Notes: generated from the letters alone by a model not told the origin. A stretch of DNA of 5,500 nt from JBGPIK01 sp041484845 (GCA_041484845.1 JBGPIK010000444.1:1-5500), one strand, 5' to 3'; counted from the first letter of the stretch, positions 1 through 4,686 are shown. Made by a program: numbers and translations.

Positions 1-715
1 TGAGGATTTTTGCCTGATCCAGTTTCTCCAGCATGTGGCTGGGGACAACGTCGCGCTGGCGATAGTAATTGCTCGGGTCGTTGGGCAGCAGCACGCGCAG
101 GCGGTCGCGAATCGTGATACCCGGAGTGATTAGCAGAAAGGTGTCGGAAAAGCGGGCGTCTTGCGTGTTGGCGAGCTTGTTGAGCGAGTGCCAGGCGATG
201 AGCATCGCCATGACGACCGTCTTGCCCGCGCCGGTGGCCATCTTGAATGCCAGACGGGGAAGGCCGGGATTTGCGCTGTCGTTAGCTTCGCGAAGTTGGT
301 TCTCCATCCAAGCGTCACCGTATTTCTTGGCAACCTCAGTGATATAGATGGCGGTTTCGAGGGCCTCGATCTGGCAAAAGAAAAGTTTGTTCTCGCGCTC
401 CGGATTGGTCCAGTATTCCAGAAGTTGAGCCGTGGTCGGGGTTACCCCTACGTAGCCCCCGCTGCGCCAGATGCCGACCCGCTCGCGGATGCGGTTGACG
501 ATTTTGTTCTCCTCAATGCGGTCCTCGGTCCACTCGGTGTCGAAGGCAAGCTGCTTCCCCTTTTTCTTCGGGCGGGGAATCGGAACGAAGTAAGAGCTAA
601 TCCGCCGGCCTTCGACGATCTCGTTGGTGATGCCGTCGTCCGTGAAGCGAAAATGACGCTTCGGATCGTCATAGGCGGAATTAAGAACGGGATTTTCTAT
701 GACGACTTGGCTCAT
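1..715 (-). CDS. Type III-like restriction endonuclease, helicase subunit (BPTD_3080-like family), N-terminal part
   Basis: This is the first 238 residues of a large ATP-dependent DNA restriction/helicase protein that continues past the left edge. I translated the minus strand from the ATG at 715 and found no stop. The start MSQVVIENPVLNSAYDDP, followed by a KRHFRF and a PIPRPKKKGK segment, matches the N-terminus I know from BPTD_3080-family restriction enzymes, which are roughly 850-1000 residues. A Q-type motif (FFCQIEA, Q115) is followed by Walker A (ATGAGKT, residues 160-166, K165) and the motif Ia region (LLITPG, about 194-199). DEAD/DEAH motif II and the nuclease domain would lie off the window. 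The frame is open upstream of 715, but family similarity begins at this Met. No good SD is visible. The expected role is cutting foreign DNA with a partner methyltransferase, which is not in the window. Confidence 0.9.
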   Translation of the reverse strand, partial: MSQVVIENPVLNSAYDDPKRHFRFTDDGITNEIVEGRRISSYFVPIPRPKKKGKQLAFDTEWTEDRIEENKIVNRIRERVGIWRSGGYVGVTPTTAQLLEYWTNPERENKLFFCQIEALETAIYITEVAKKYGDAWMENQLREANDSANPGLPRLAFKMATGAGKTVVMAMLIAWHSLNKLANTQDARFSDTFLLITPGITIRDRLRVLLPNDPSNYYRQRDVVPSHMLEKLDQAKIL

Positions 716-743
716 GTGGAAAACGAGGAGACTGTTTCGGCGG

Positions 744-773
744 ATTCTACGCGAATTGGCTGCGGGAGTACAA
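744..773 (-). promoter_or_regulatory. Possible promoter of the restriction gene
   Basis: On the minus strand TTGTAC (768-773) is followed after 18 nt by TAGAAT (744-749), a 5/6 match to the sigma70 -10 box. The -35 matches only 3/6. The predicted start leaves a leader of about 21 nt before the ATG at 715. The position is sensible but the evidence is only motif resemblance. Confidence 0.35.
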
Positions 774-910
774 GCAAAGCACAGTGCCGAGACAAGTTTG
801 ACATAATTTGCCTTTGGTGATTCCTCAGCTATCACTGTGGACAGGCTGAGATCTAAACAAACTTGCGTGGGAGATCGGTGTCTAGGGCATTTAATTGTTT
901 AATTTTAATT

Positions 911-998
911 TCCGGGCACATAATACCAATTTTAATTCGCGCCCAAGCATTTCCGGCTTCTAACAATGTTCGCGGTCTTCATGGTCATCACCGTTTCC
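911..998 (-). repeat. 88-bp dispersed repeat, copy A
   Basis: This copy aligns without gaps to 1817-1904 at a constant offset of 906; I count 78 identical positions of 88. Read on the minus strand it begins GGAAACGGTGATG, contains an 18-codon ORF (M-T-MKTAN-I-VRSRK-C-LGAN, TAA stop) and ends with a GGTATNANGT(G/C)CCCGGA-type segment. It lies 58 bp downstream of the MazF-like toxin stop and in the same orientation. Its function is unknown; a repetitive extragenic or degenerate mobile element is the simplest reading. Confidence 0.85.
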
Positions 999-1056
999 TG
1001 TTTTTGATTCAGGACTTTTAGGAAGGTGCGGACGATGCCGGGGTGGAGTTATCTAA

Positions 1057-1395
1057 CTACCGCACAAGATAGTCGCTTAACGTTTTGAGAAGTTTTTTAT
1101 GCCTCGCCGCAGCAATGGAGCCGATTGAGCCGGCAATTCTGCTACTGGGCAATACGGCCAGAAATCCGAGTCTCACCAACGATTCTGACTTCAACCCGCT
1201 TGATGTAAAATCCGCGTCAGACGGCGAAATGATTTCGTCGAAATCTTTGACCCGCTGATGGAGCTGCGTGCTAACGCCACAGACGAGAAAATCCTTGTAG
1301 GGTGGCATCTCGCGCAAGATAACTGCGGGTCGGGTCTTGATTGTTCCGTCAGCTTGAGGAACCGGAGTGAGAATTACGTCGCCTTCCTTCATCAT
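1057..1395 (-). CDS. MazF/PemK-family endoribonuclease toxin
   Basis: A 112-residue protein with the full length and motif pattern of PemK/MazF toxins, which cleave mRNA and are neutralised by a cognate antitoxin. The N-terminus GDVILTP (residues 5-11) forms the first strand. RPAVIL (22-27) and GVSTQ (40-44) match the conserved Arg and Ser/Thr regions; by analogy with E. coli MazF R29 and T52, R22 and S42/T43 are the likely active-site residues. LVRLGFLAVLPSSRI (73-87) is the later conserved strand. The start is ATGATG at 1395 or 1392; both lie inside the antitoxin gene and only a distant GAGAGG lies upstream, so translation is probably coupled. Its partner is the overlapping antitoxin at 1349-1618. 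The gene looks intact. Confidence 0.88.
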   Translation of the reverse strand: MMKEGDVILTPVPQADGTIKTRPAVILREMPPYKDFLVCGVSTQLHQRVKDFDEIISPSDADFTSSGLKSESLVRLGFLAVLPSSRIAGSIGSIAAARHKKLLKTLSDYLVR

Positions 1396-1618
1396 ATTCA
1401 GGATTCGCCTCTCTGATTGAATCTAGCGAATACTCGGCTTCATTCGTGCCATAGGCATTTTCGAGCCCCTGATTGGACAGACGCAGCCATGATTCATGTT
1501 CATCATCATTTGTCGCCAATACAGTAACGATGAGTTTAGTATTTGGTTCTAACTCAACGGGTTCGTCTAAAAGAATTCGCTCGCCATCAAAATGAGCGGG
1601 AATTGAAATGTTACTCAT
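1349..1618 (-). CDS. AF2212/DUF104-like antitoxin of the MazF-like toxin
   Basis: An 89-residue acidic protein and the likely antitoxin of the MazF-like toxin. The N-terminal module ISIPAHFDGERILLDEPV then ELEPNTKLIVTVL (residues 4-34) resembles the small beta-rich AF2212/DUF104 antitoxin domain. Residues 44-76 (WLRLSNQGLENAYG, then acidic EYSLDSIREANPEYDEG) are the expected toxin-binding tail. An SD sequence GGAGG sits 7 nt before the ATG at 1618. The last 15 or so codons overlap the start of the toxin gene by 47 bp in another frame, and the basic/Ser-rich end (RRRNSHSGSSS) is probably a by-product of this overlap. Antitoxin first and toxin second with overlap is the usual order for such pairs. 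Antitoxin identity rests on the N-terminal motif and on context. Confidence 0.78.
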   Translation of the reverse strand: MSNISIPAHFDGERILLDEPVELEPNTKLIVTVLATNDDEHESWLRLSNQGLENAYGTNEAEYSLDSIREANPEYDEGRRRNSHSGSSS

Positions 1619-1625
1619 GATCTAA

Positions 1626-1630
1626 CCTCC
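1626..1630 (-). promoter_or_regulatory. Ribosome binding site of the MazF-module antitoxin
   Basis: GGAGG on the minus strand, seven bases (TTAGATC) before the ATG at 1618. It fixes the antitoxin start, and the absence of a comparable site for the toxin suggests the antitoxin is translated more strongly. Confidence 0.75.
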
Positions 1631-1640
1631 GGCGTTGTCC

Positions 1641-1678
1641 CAGCATTTATTCCGTGCTGTAGCCTCGATGCATGAGGC
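1641..1678. promoter_or_regulatory. Candidate operator: two inverted repeats upstream of the MazF module
   Basis: Two small inverted repeats precede the antitoxin: CAGCA (1641-1645) with TGCTG (1655-1659), and GCCTC (1662-1666) with GAGGC (1674-1678) around a GATGCAT centre. Many TA modules are autoregulated through such sites. No convincing -35/-10 pair could be placed here, so this is a weak call. Confidence 0.3.
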
Positions 1679-1951
1679 CCATAGTTTGTCACGCCTCTAA
1701 GCCTACCACGTTTTTCGAAACGAAGGTATTGCCAACAACATCGTGCGCTTAACGCAATATGTCAAATGGGCTTTGATGGAAGTTCCCAACCGTTGATAAA
1801 TTTGACGGGAGGAATCTCCGGGGACGTGATACCACGTTTAATTCGCACCCAAGCTTTTCCGGCTTCTAACAAAGTTCGCGGTCTTCATGCCCATCACCGT
1901 TTCCCAGTTATTTCAAACCCCATGCAGGCCAAGGTCAAGCGTCGCGCGATA
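1679..1951. other. Spacer between MazF module and orphan antitoxin
   Basis: I recognise no gene on either strand. The stretch contains copy B of the 88-bp repeat (1817-1904). Plus-strand open frames across it have no recognisable motifs and run through the repeat. No toxin partner for the antitoxin-like ORF at 1952-2158 is present here, where one would be expected. Confidence 0.55.
1817..1904 (-). repeat. 88-bp dispersed repeat, copy B
   Basis: Second copy of the repeat at 911-998 (78/88 identical, no gaps). The micro-ORF is kept (M-G-MKTAN-F-VRSRK-S-LGAN, TAA). In this copy the outer end forms a perfect palindrome, ACGTG-GTAT-CACGT (5-bp arms, 4-nt loop), which is not perfect in copy A. It lies 47 bp downstream of the orphan antitoxin stop, in the same orientation, mirroring the placement of copy A behind the MazF-like toxin. 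Confidence 0.85.
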
Positions 1952-2158
1952 TTACGTCCTGCTTCCAGGCCCACGGGAAGTCGGTTTATTTTCTTTTGTA
2001 ATCCTGATGAGAAAACGTAGCGCTTCATTTACCGCGTCCGCACTGGGGAATACTTCCGCAACGTCGGGCTCTAGGCGGACCACCCAGCCTCCGAAACTCT
2101 TTCGACCAGGACCGAATCGGCGGACCGACAAACTTTTTAAGTCGTATTCTGGCCACAC
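1952..2158 (-). CDS. Orphan antitoxin-like protein (CopG/BrnA-like), probably 5'-truncated
   Basis: A 68-residue ORF whose core GGWVVRLEPDVAEVFPS then ADAVNEALRFLIRI (residues 23-53) resembles small antitoxin-like proteins with a 'LEPDVA-VFP-S-VNEALR' pattern, related to ribbon-helix-helix/BrnA-type repressors. The only usable start is GTG at 2158. No SD precedes it, and an in-frame TAA lies at 2192-2194, inside a GGGTCAGACTTTTACAT motif also seen near RAYT-type elements. The natural 5' end may therefore have been replaced. No toxin gene follows downstream; an 88-bp repeat is there instead. It may be an orphan or a decaying gene. The family assignment rests on my recall of the core motif. Confidence 0.55.
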   Translation of the reverse strand: MWPEYDLKSLSVRRFGPGRKSFGGWVVRLEPDVAEVFPSADAVNEALRFLIRITKENKPTSRGPGSRT

Positions 2159-2180
2159 ATCATCTTTAAGGTTAGCACCA

Positions 2181-2197
2181 GGGTCAGACTTTTACAT
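2181..2197 (+). repeat. GGGTCAGACTTTTACAT motif, possible RAYT/REP flank
   Basis: This 17-bp motif resembles GGTCAG-type sequences that I recall flanking REP-associated (RAYT) transposase genes. A related GGTCAGGCTTGTATA lies on the minus strand upstream of the RAYT fragment in this window (about 5132-5146). It marks the exact point where the orphan antitoxin frame is lost. The link is inference from similarity. Confidence 0.4.
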
Positions 2198-2227
2198 CTC
2201 GACTTTCCTGAGTTCACATTCGTGGGC

Positions 2228-2245
2228 CTTGCATTACGACAATGC
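2228..2245 (+). repeat. 14-mer repeat with small hairpin, copy 1
   Basis: CTTGCATTACGACA (2228-2241) is identical to 3141-3154. Here it forms a small hairpin, GCATT-ACGAC-AATGC (2231-2245). It is adjacent to the larger stem at 2253-2284. Confidence 0.6.
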
Positions 2246-2252
2246 GTTATTC

Positions 2253-2284
2253 GGTGAGAGGCGCGTTTCGCGTCCCTCTCAACC
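2253..2284. repeat. Strong REP-like hairpin downstream of the PIN toxin
   Basis: GGTGAGAGGCGCG (2253-2265), loop TTT, then CGCG (2269-2272), a 2-nt bulge TC, CCTCTC (2275-2280), a 1-nt bulge and ACC (2282-2284): about 13 base pairs with two bulges. It lies 27 bp after the PIN-toxin stop on the minus strand. No T run follows on either strand, so it is more like a REP palindrome, or an mRNA 3'-end stabiliser, than a rho-independent terminator. Confidence 0.65.
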
Positions 2285-2311
2285 CAATATTAGCCGCGAG
2301 CCATTCGGGTC

Positions 2312-2716
2312 TTATCGCATCATCGCCTGAAATCCAGCCTGCTGGAAGTGCTCGTCGGTAGTCAATGCTTCGCTGATTCCACGGTCTTCCATCGCGACAA
2401 AGGACACACAATCGGTCAGCGCCCATTCTTTATCCGGTCGCTCGCGATACAACTGCGAAGCCCGGGCGTAAAGTTGTTCCGATAAGGGAATAATCTCGAC
2501 GCGCGGGTCTGTTTCAAGTGAGTCCAGCAACAGCACCGCCGCACGACGATAGCGTTGCTTGGATAGAGCGTTGCCGATTTCAAGGAGAATGGCGCGGGTC
2601 GTAACCAAGCGAGTGCCGGCCGATTTCAACTCGTCGGCCAATTGGACAGCTCGCTCATGAAAGAGGTCGTTCGGTGAAGAGAGGGCGATAGCATAGGCAG
2701 TGTCTAAAAAAATCAG
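2312..2716 (-). CDS. PIN-domain (VapC-like) ribonuclease toxin with a disrupted or non-standard start
   Basis: A PIN-domain protein of about 134 residues; such toxins are Mg2+-dependent ribonucleases held in check by a cognate antitoxin. All four expected acidic residues are present: D in IFLDTAYAIAL (start of the domain), E in LLEIGNALSK, D in ALTDCVSF and D in LTTDEHFQQ. The domain begins right after the antitoxin stop, but no normal start codon is in frame: a TGA is followed by GAG CTG ATT. The ATG at 2723 has an SD-like GGAGA upstream, is one base out of frame and meets a run of seven T (2706-2712). Removing one base there gives MRADFLDT, a normal-looking N-terminus. Either a CTG/ATT start, slippage on the T run, or a recent frameshift applies. 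A conservative start at the TTG at 2641 would omit the first catalytic Asp. Confidence 0.8.
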   Translation of the reverse strand: MIFLDTAYAIALSSPNDLFHERAVQLADELKSAGTRLVTTRAILLEIGNALSKQRYRRAAVLLLDSLETDPRVEIIPLSEQLYARASQLYRERPDKEWALTDCVSFVAMEDRGISEALTTDEHFQQAGFQAMMR

Positions 2717-2946
2717 CTCTCATGCTGATTTTCTCCGCCGTACAAATAGGTGTCGATGTTCACCGCCCAGTCGTTCGGGCCATCCAACTTCAGCGAGAGC
2801 GCGGTATCCAGAAAAGATCCCCCCCGCTTTGTAGTTGGCTCGACGGGTTCGATTGTAATCCGCACGCGAGTATTCGGCTCAAGCGCGAGCGCGTCTTTAG
2901 GGCGAAGTACCTTTCCGTCAAAAATTGCGTCTATGGTCTTACTCAT
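2713..2946 (-). CDS. AF2212/DUF104-like antitoxin of the PIN toxin
   Basis: A 77-residue antitoxin-like protein. The N-terminal module MSKTIDAIFDGKVL then LEPNTRVRITIE (residues 1-33) matches the AF2212/DUF104 pattern and shares FDG and LEPNT with the antitoxin at 1349-1618. The C-terminal half (GGSFLDTALSLKLDG then PNDWAVNIDTYLYG) is quite different and is presumably the PIN-toxin-binding part. I chose ATG 2946 over the upstream ATG 2979 because GGAGGTG sits 4 nt before it and the likely promoter -10 box overlaps 2979. Its 3' end overlaps the first codons of the toxin (ATG 2723 lies inside it), typical of a co-translated antitoxin-toxin pair. Confidence 0.82.
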   Translation of the reverse strand: MSKTIDAIFDGKVLRPKDALALEPNTRVRITIEPVEPTTKRGGSFLDTALSLKLDGPNDWAVNIDTYLYGGENQHES

Positions 2947-2950
2947 TTTC

Positions 2951-2957
2951 CACCTCC
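2951..2957 (-). promoter_or_regulatory. Ribosome binding site of the PIN-module antitoxin
   Basis: GGAGGTG on the minus strand, 4 nt from the ATG at 2946 (6 nt counting from GGAGG). It sets the start at 2946 and excludes the upstream in-frame ATG at 2979, which has no such site. Confidence 0.75.
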
Positions 2958-2978
2958 GATATCCCATAGCCTCATGCA

Positions 2979-2987
2979 ACTATAGCA
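2979..2987 (-). promoter_or_regulatory. Extended -10 promoter of the PIN module
   Basis: TGCTATAGT on the minus strand is an extended -10 element (TGn plus TATAGT, 5/6 to consensus). The predicted start near 2972 gives a leader of about 26 nt containing the GGAGG site. The -35 region (GTGCAG at 17-bp spacing) is poor, which is tolerated by extended -10 promoters. Confidence 0.45.
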
Positions 2988-3135
2988 GACCTCGGCGCTC
3001 ACTGCACGGCTAACATTCACGGGAAATGAGTGCTGCTTGCGAATGTAGTTCGGCGGCAAGCGTCCGCGGGCATGAGAATTCAAAGGCCACGCTTCGAGCG
3101 GGCTTTGCTCAAAAGAATATCTTCCCGGAAGTATT

Positions 3136-3179
3136 GGGGTCTTGCATTACGACATCGTGTGATTGCAAGACTGGTCCCC
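3136..3179. repeat. 14-mer repeat in a REP-like imperfect palindrome, copy 2
   Basis: GGGG-TCTTGCA (3136-3146) faces TGCAAGA (3164-3170) and CCCC (3176-3179), with a 5-nt CTGGT only in the right arm. Between the arms, ACGA-CA-TCGT (3150-3159) can form an inner stem. It contains CTTGCATTACGACA (3141-3154), identical to 2228-2241. The arrangement resembles REP-type palindromes linked to RAYT transposases; the link is inferred. Confidence 0.6.
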
Positions 3180-3396
3180 CACTCTGGGACAAGAAAAAGA
3201 ACGCCGGAGGAAAGTCGGAAGTATGAAATCTCCGCTAGGAAGTCAGCCGCTGTTTCAATCTTCGACCTGCGTGGGCACGGTCAATGTCCCGTTGAATGAT
3301 AGGTGCGGCCTGGAGGCAATGCTCTTTCGCGGCCTGGAGTATCGTGGCGGCGGCATCGGGGATGCCACCGATTTGTCGCTCGTCCAACACGAATCA

Positions 3397-3419
3397 GGTA
3401 TGCTGGTCTTCAGCATACC
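3397..3419. repeat. Perfect 9-bp inverted repeat
   Basis: GGTATGCTG (3397-3405) and CAGCATACC (3411-3419) are exact reverse complements around a 5-nt loop GTCTT. No T run follows on either strand, so it is not a standard terminator. It could be an operator or a structural repeat. Confidence 0.7.
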
Positions 3420-3531
3420 GCTGAAGAGCCGCCGCGTTTCAAAATACTGAGACTACGTGACACGACTGTTCGAAAGATGTGTCAGGTCGGTTTGCAATCA
3501 AACGTCGCCGAAATTCTGCCGCGTGGGATTA

Positions 3532-3678
3532 TCAGAGAACCTTTTCGCTTACCCTCGCAGCCGGTTGTTTTGGTCGGCCTCGCGCTTCGCCTACCAAACG
3601 TTGCCGCGTCATCGTCTCAACCTCCAGAAGTTGGATTCGGCTTAACAGCAAGTCAAGTCGTATGATTTGGTCGTCCAT
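3532..3678 (-). CDS. Possible 48-residue protein downstream of the antitoxin
   Basis: The ATG at 3678 comes 3 nt after the antitoxin stop (TAG ACG ATG), in the same frame, and the ORF ends with TGA at 3532-3534. The peptide starts MDDQIIRLDLLLSRIQLLEV, a leucine/isoleucine-rich amphipathic stretch that could form a coiled coil, and ends in a basic, Pro-containing tail (GEARGRPKQPAARVSEKVL). SD support is weak (GCGGA about 9 nt upstream). I recognise no family. Because it is in frame with the antitoxin, it might instead be a former C-terminal part of that protein cut off by a nonsense codon. It may also be chance. Confidence 0.35.
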   Translation of the reverse strand: MDDQIIRLDLLLSRIQLLEVETMTRQRLVGEARGRPKQPAARVSEKVL

Positions 3679-3681
3679 CGT

Positions 3682-4350
3682 CTATTCCGCCATTGTCAAA
3701 GTGATTTGCGATATGTCTTTAGGGAATATTTTCTTTTTTCTGAGCAAGACTAATTGGTTTTTCCCTTCCACCGAAACTTCTCCTGAATATATCTTGCCAT
3801 CCCGGGTTTGGATTTCCGCTTCTTGAACCCTTTTCACGGGAACATCTGCCGTGACCTGAAGGATCAAGGCGCCCTTGCTAAAATCAAACTCCAGTGTCCC
3901 CATTTCTTTGTCGTCGCTTGTTCTAAGAGATATCGGGCTCTTGGCGCGTGATTTGGAAGCCGCGGCGCGCGCGTACTTCCCGCCGGGTTCCCTCACTTGA
4001 GCCGTATTGACATGAAGAACCAGCTTTGCGACTCCACTTTTGGTTTTTGAACGGGCAGCGGTCTTCGGTTCAACTGCCAATCGGAACCCGACGGCCCCGA
4101 GGACAGTGGACAAACTAAAAAACTCTGGATTTCCTTTGGTTGAAAGCATTCTGTAAAGATTTTCCCTGTTGAGCAAAGTAGTCGCCGCGAGCTTGCCCAT
4201 TCCCCCGTACGAATCAACCACATCTCTCAAAGCCAGAAGAAAAACCTCGGGCTCCCCGTCTTCTAGGGCAGCGTTCAAATATTCGATCGCTTCAATAGGA
4301 TCTTTGAGTGCTTCCGAAAGATTACTTTGATAACTTTTACTTTTAGCCAT
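3682..4350 (-). CDS. HigA-like antitoxin with a long C-terminal extension
   Basis: A 222-residue protein. Residues 1-96 match the 'addiction module antidote' family (HigA-like, HTH DNA-binding, paired with RelE/HigB-type toxins): DPIEAIEYLNAALEDGEPE (18-36), then LRDVVDSYGGMGKLA, NRENLYRMLSTKGNPEF and LSTVLGAVGFRLAV. The helix-turn-helix lies around 51-90. Family members are usually about 100 residues, so residues from about 97 are extra: a basic linker (KTAARSKTKSG, AASKSRAKS) and a beta-rich part (TLEFDFSKGALILQVTADV, EIQTRDGKIYSGEVSVEG) that I do not recognise. AGGAG overlaps the toxin stop, 7 nt before the ATG. It is expected to neutralise the toxin and repress the shared promoter. Confidence 0.85.
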   Translation of the reverse strand: MAKSKSYQSNLSEALKDPIEAIEYLNAALEDGEPEVFLLALRDVVDSYGGMGKLAATTLLNRENLYRMLSTKGNPEFFSLSTVLGAVGFRLAVEPKTAARSKTKSGVAKLVLHVNTAQVREPGGKYARAAASKSRAKSPISLRTSDDKEMGTLEFDFSKGALILQVTADVPVKRVQEAEIQTRDGKIYSGEVSVEGKNQLVLLRKKKIFPKDISQITLTMAE

Positions 4351-4356
4351 TATGAA

Positions 4357-4361
4357 CTCCT
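4357..4361 (-). promoter_or_regulatory. Ribosome binding site of the HigA-like antitoxin
   Basis: AGGAG on the minus strand overlaps the toxin stop codon (TAG at 4360-4362) and sits six bases (TTCATA) before the antitoxin ATG at 4350. The antitoxin thus has a good SD while the toxin upstream appears to have none, which may favour antitoxin synthesis. Confidence 0.75.
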
Positions 4362-4686
4362 ACTTTTTATAGTCCTCCCAATATTCGATAGCTCTCCTTA
4401 TATCCTCGCTTTGTGAAGTTTTATCTCCACCGCAAAGCAAAATTACCAACTTCGCCCCAACCTGGCCGAAGTAAACGCGATAACCTGGACCATAATCGAT
4501 TTTGAGCTCCAGAACACCATTACCCACTGGTTCAAAGTTGCCCAAGTTTCCTAATCGGACGCGACCAATCCGGGTCCGAATTCTAGCTCTTGCTCGTTGG
4601 TCCCGGAGCGAAGTCATCCAATCTTCAAAAGGACAACTGCCGTCAGAGCGAACGTAGTTCTCAACCTGTTTCTCTGAGACGTCCAT
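4360..4686 (-). CDS. RelE/HigB-like toxin (addiction module killer protein, phage Gp49-like family)
   Basis: A 108-residue RelE/ParE-superfamily toxin of the addiction-module killer group (PF05973-like); such toxins cut mRNA at the ribosome. Visible family signatures are VENYVRSDGSCPFEDWMTSL (residues 8-27), the Arg-rich helix RARARIRTRIGRVRLGN (31-47), then LKIDYGPGYRVYFGQ (61-75), LVILLCGGDKTSQSEDI (80-96) and AIEYWEDYKK at the end. The length is normal for the family. The ATG at 4767 would add 27 residues without family similarity and lies upstream of the promoter, so I chose ATG 4686. Toxin first, antitoxin second, 9 bp apart, is the usual HigBA-type order. Confidence 0.92.
   Translation of the reverse strand: MDVSEKQVENYVRSDGSCPFEDWMTSLRDQRARARIRTRIGRVRLGNLGNFEPVGNGVLELKIDYGPGYRVYFGQVGAKLVILLCGGDKTSQSEDIRRAIEYWEDYKK

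Larger units (their letters stand above)
716..1056. other. Intergenic spacer between restriction gene and MazF-like toxin
   Basis: I see no gene here. It holds the candidate promoter of the restriction gene, an AT-rich stretch around 885-910, and the first copy of an 88-bp repeat (911-998). A 6-bp inverted repeat, CTCAGC (824-829) with GCTGAG (845-850), has a 15-nt loop and no T run, so it is not a convincing terminator. No clear intrinsic terminator follows the MazF-like gene that ends at 1057. Confidence 0.6.
2988..3531. other. Spacer without a recognised gene
   Basis: I recognise no gene in this stretch. Several plus-strand frames stay open for 60-95 codons (for example an ATG at 3223 running to 3450, with GGAGG at 3206-3210), but none shows a family motif. 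On the minus strand a 51-codon frame from GTG 3390 to a stop at 3235 (core IGGIPDAAATILQAAKEH) is Ala-rich and helix-like and could be a gene remnant. The stretch also holds the second 14-mer hairpin (3136-3179) and a perfect 9-bp inverted repeat (3397-3419). Confidence 0.45.

Noticed and set aside
161..820. Long plus-strand open frame (about 219 codons) across the left end
   Set aside because: It is antisense to the restriction enzyme, whose minus-strand translation has clear Q, Walker A and Ia motifs; the plus-strand product has no recognisable motif.
911..998. 88-bp repeats as integron attC sites behind TA cassettes
   Set aside because: Position after the genes is suggestive, but I find no matching pair of RYYYAAC and GTTRRRY core sites at the two ends; only a single GTTAGAA is present.
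1003..1020. Terminator after the MazF-like toxin
   Set aside because: The minus strand offers only a 5-bp TCCTG/CAGGA stem without a T run.
1766..2330. Two overlapping plus-strand frames across the spacer and the orphan antitoxin
   Set aside because: They cross the 88-bp repeat and are antisense to the antitoxin-like core; their translations show no motif and no SD.
3479..3826. Plus-strand 115-codon frame
   Set aside because: Its second half is antisense to the C-terminus of the HigA-like antitoxin, and the first half has no motif.
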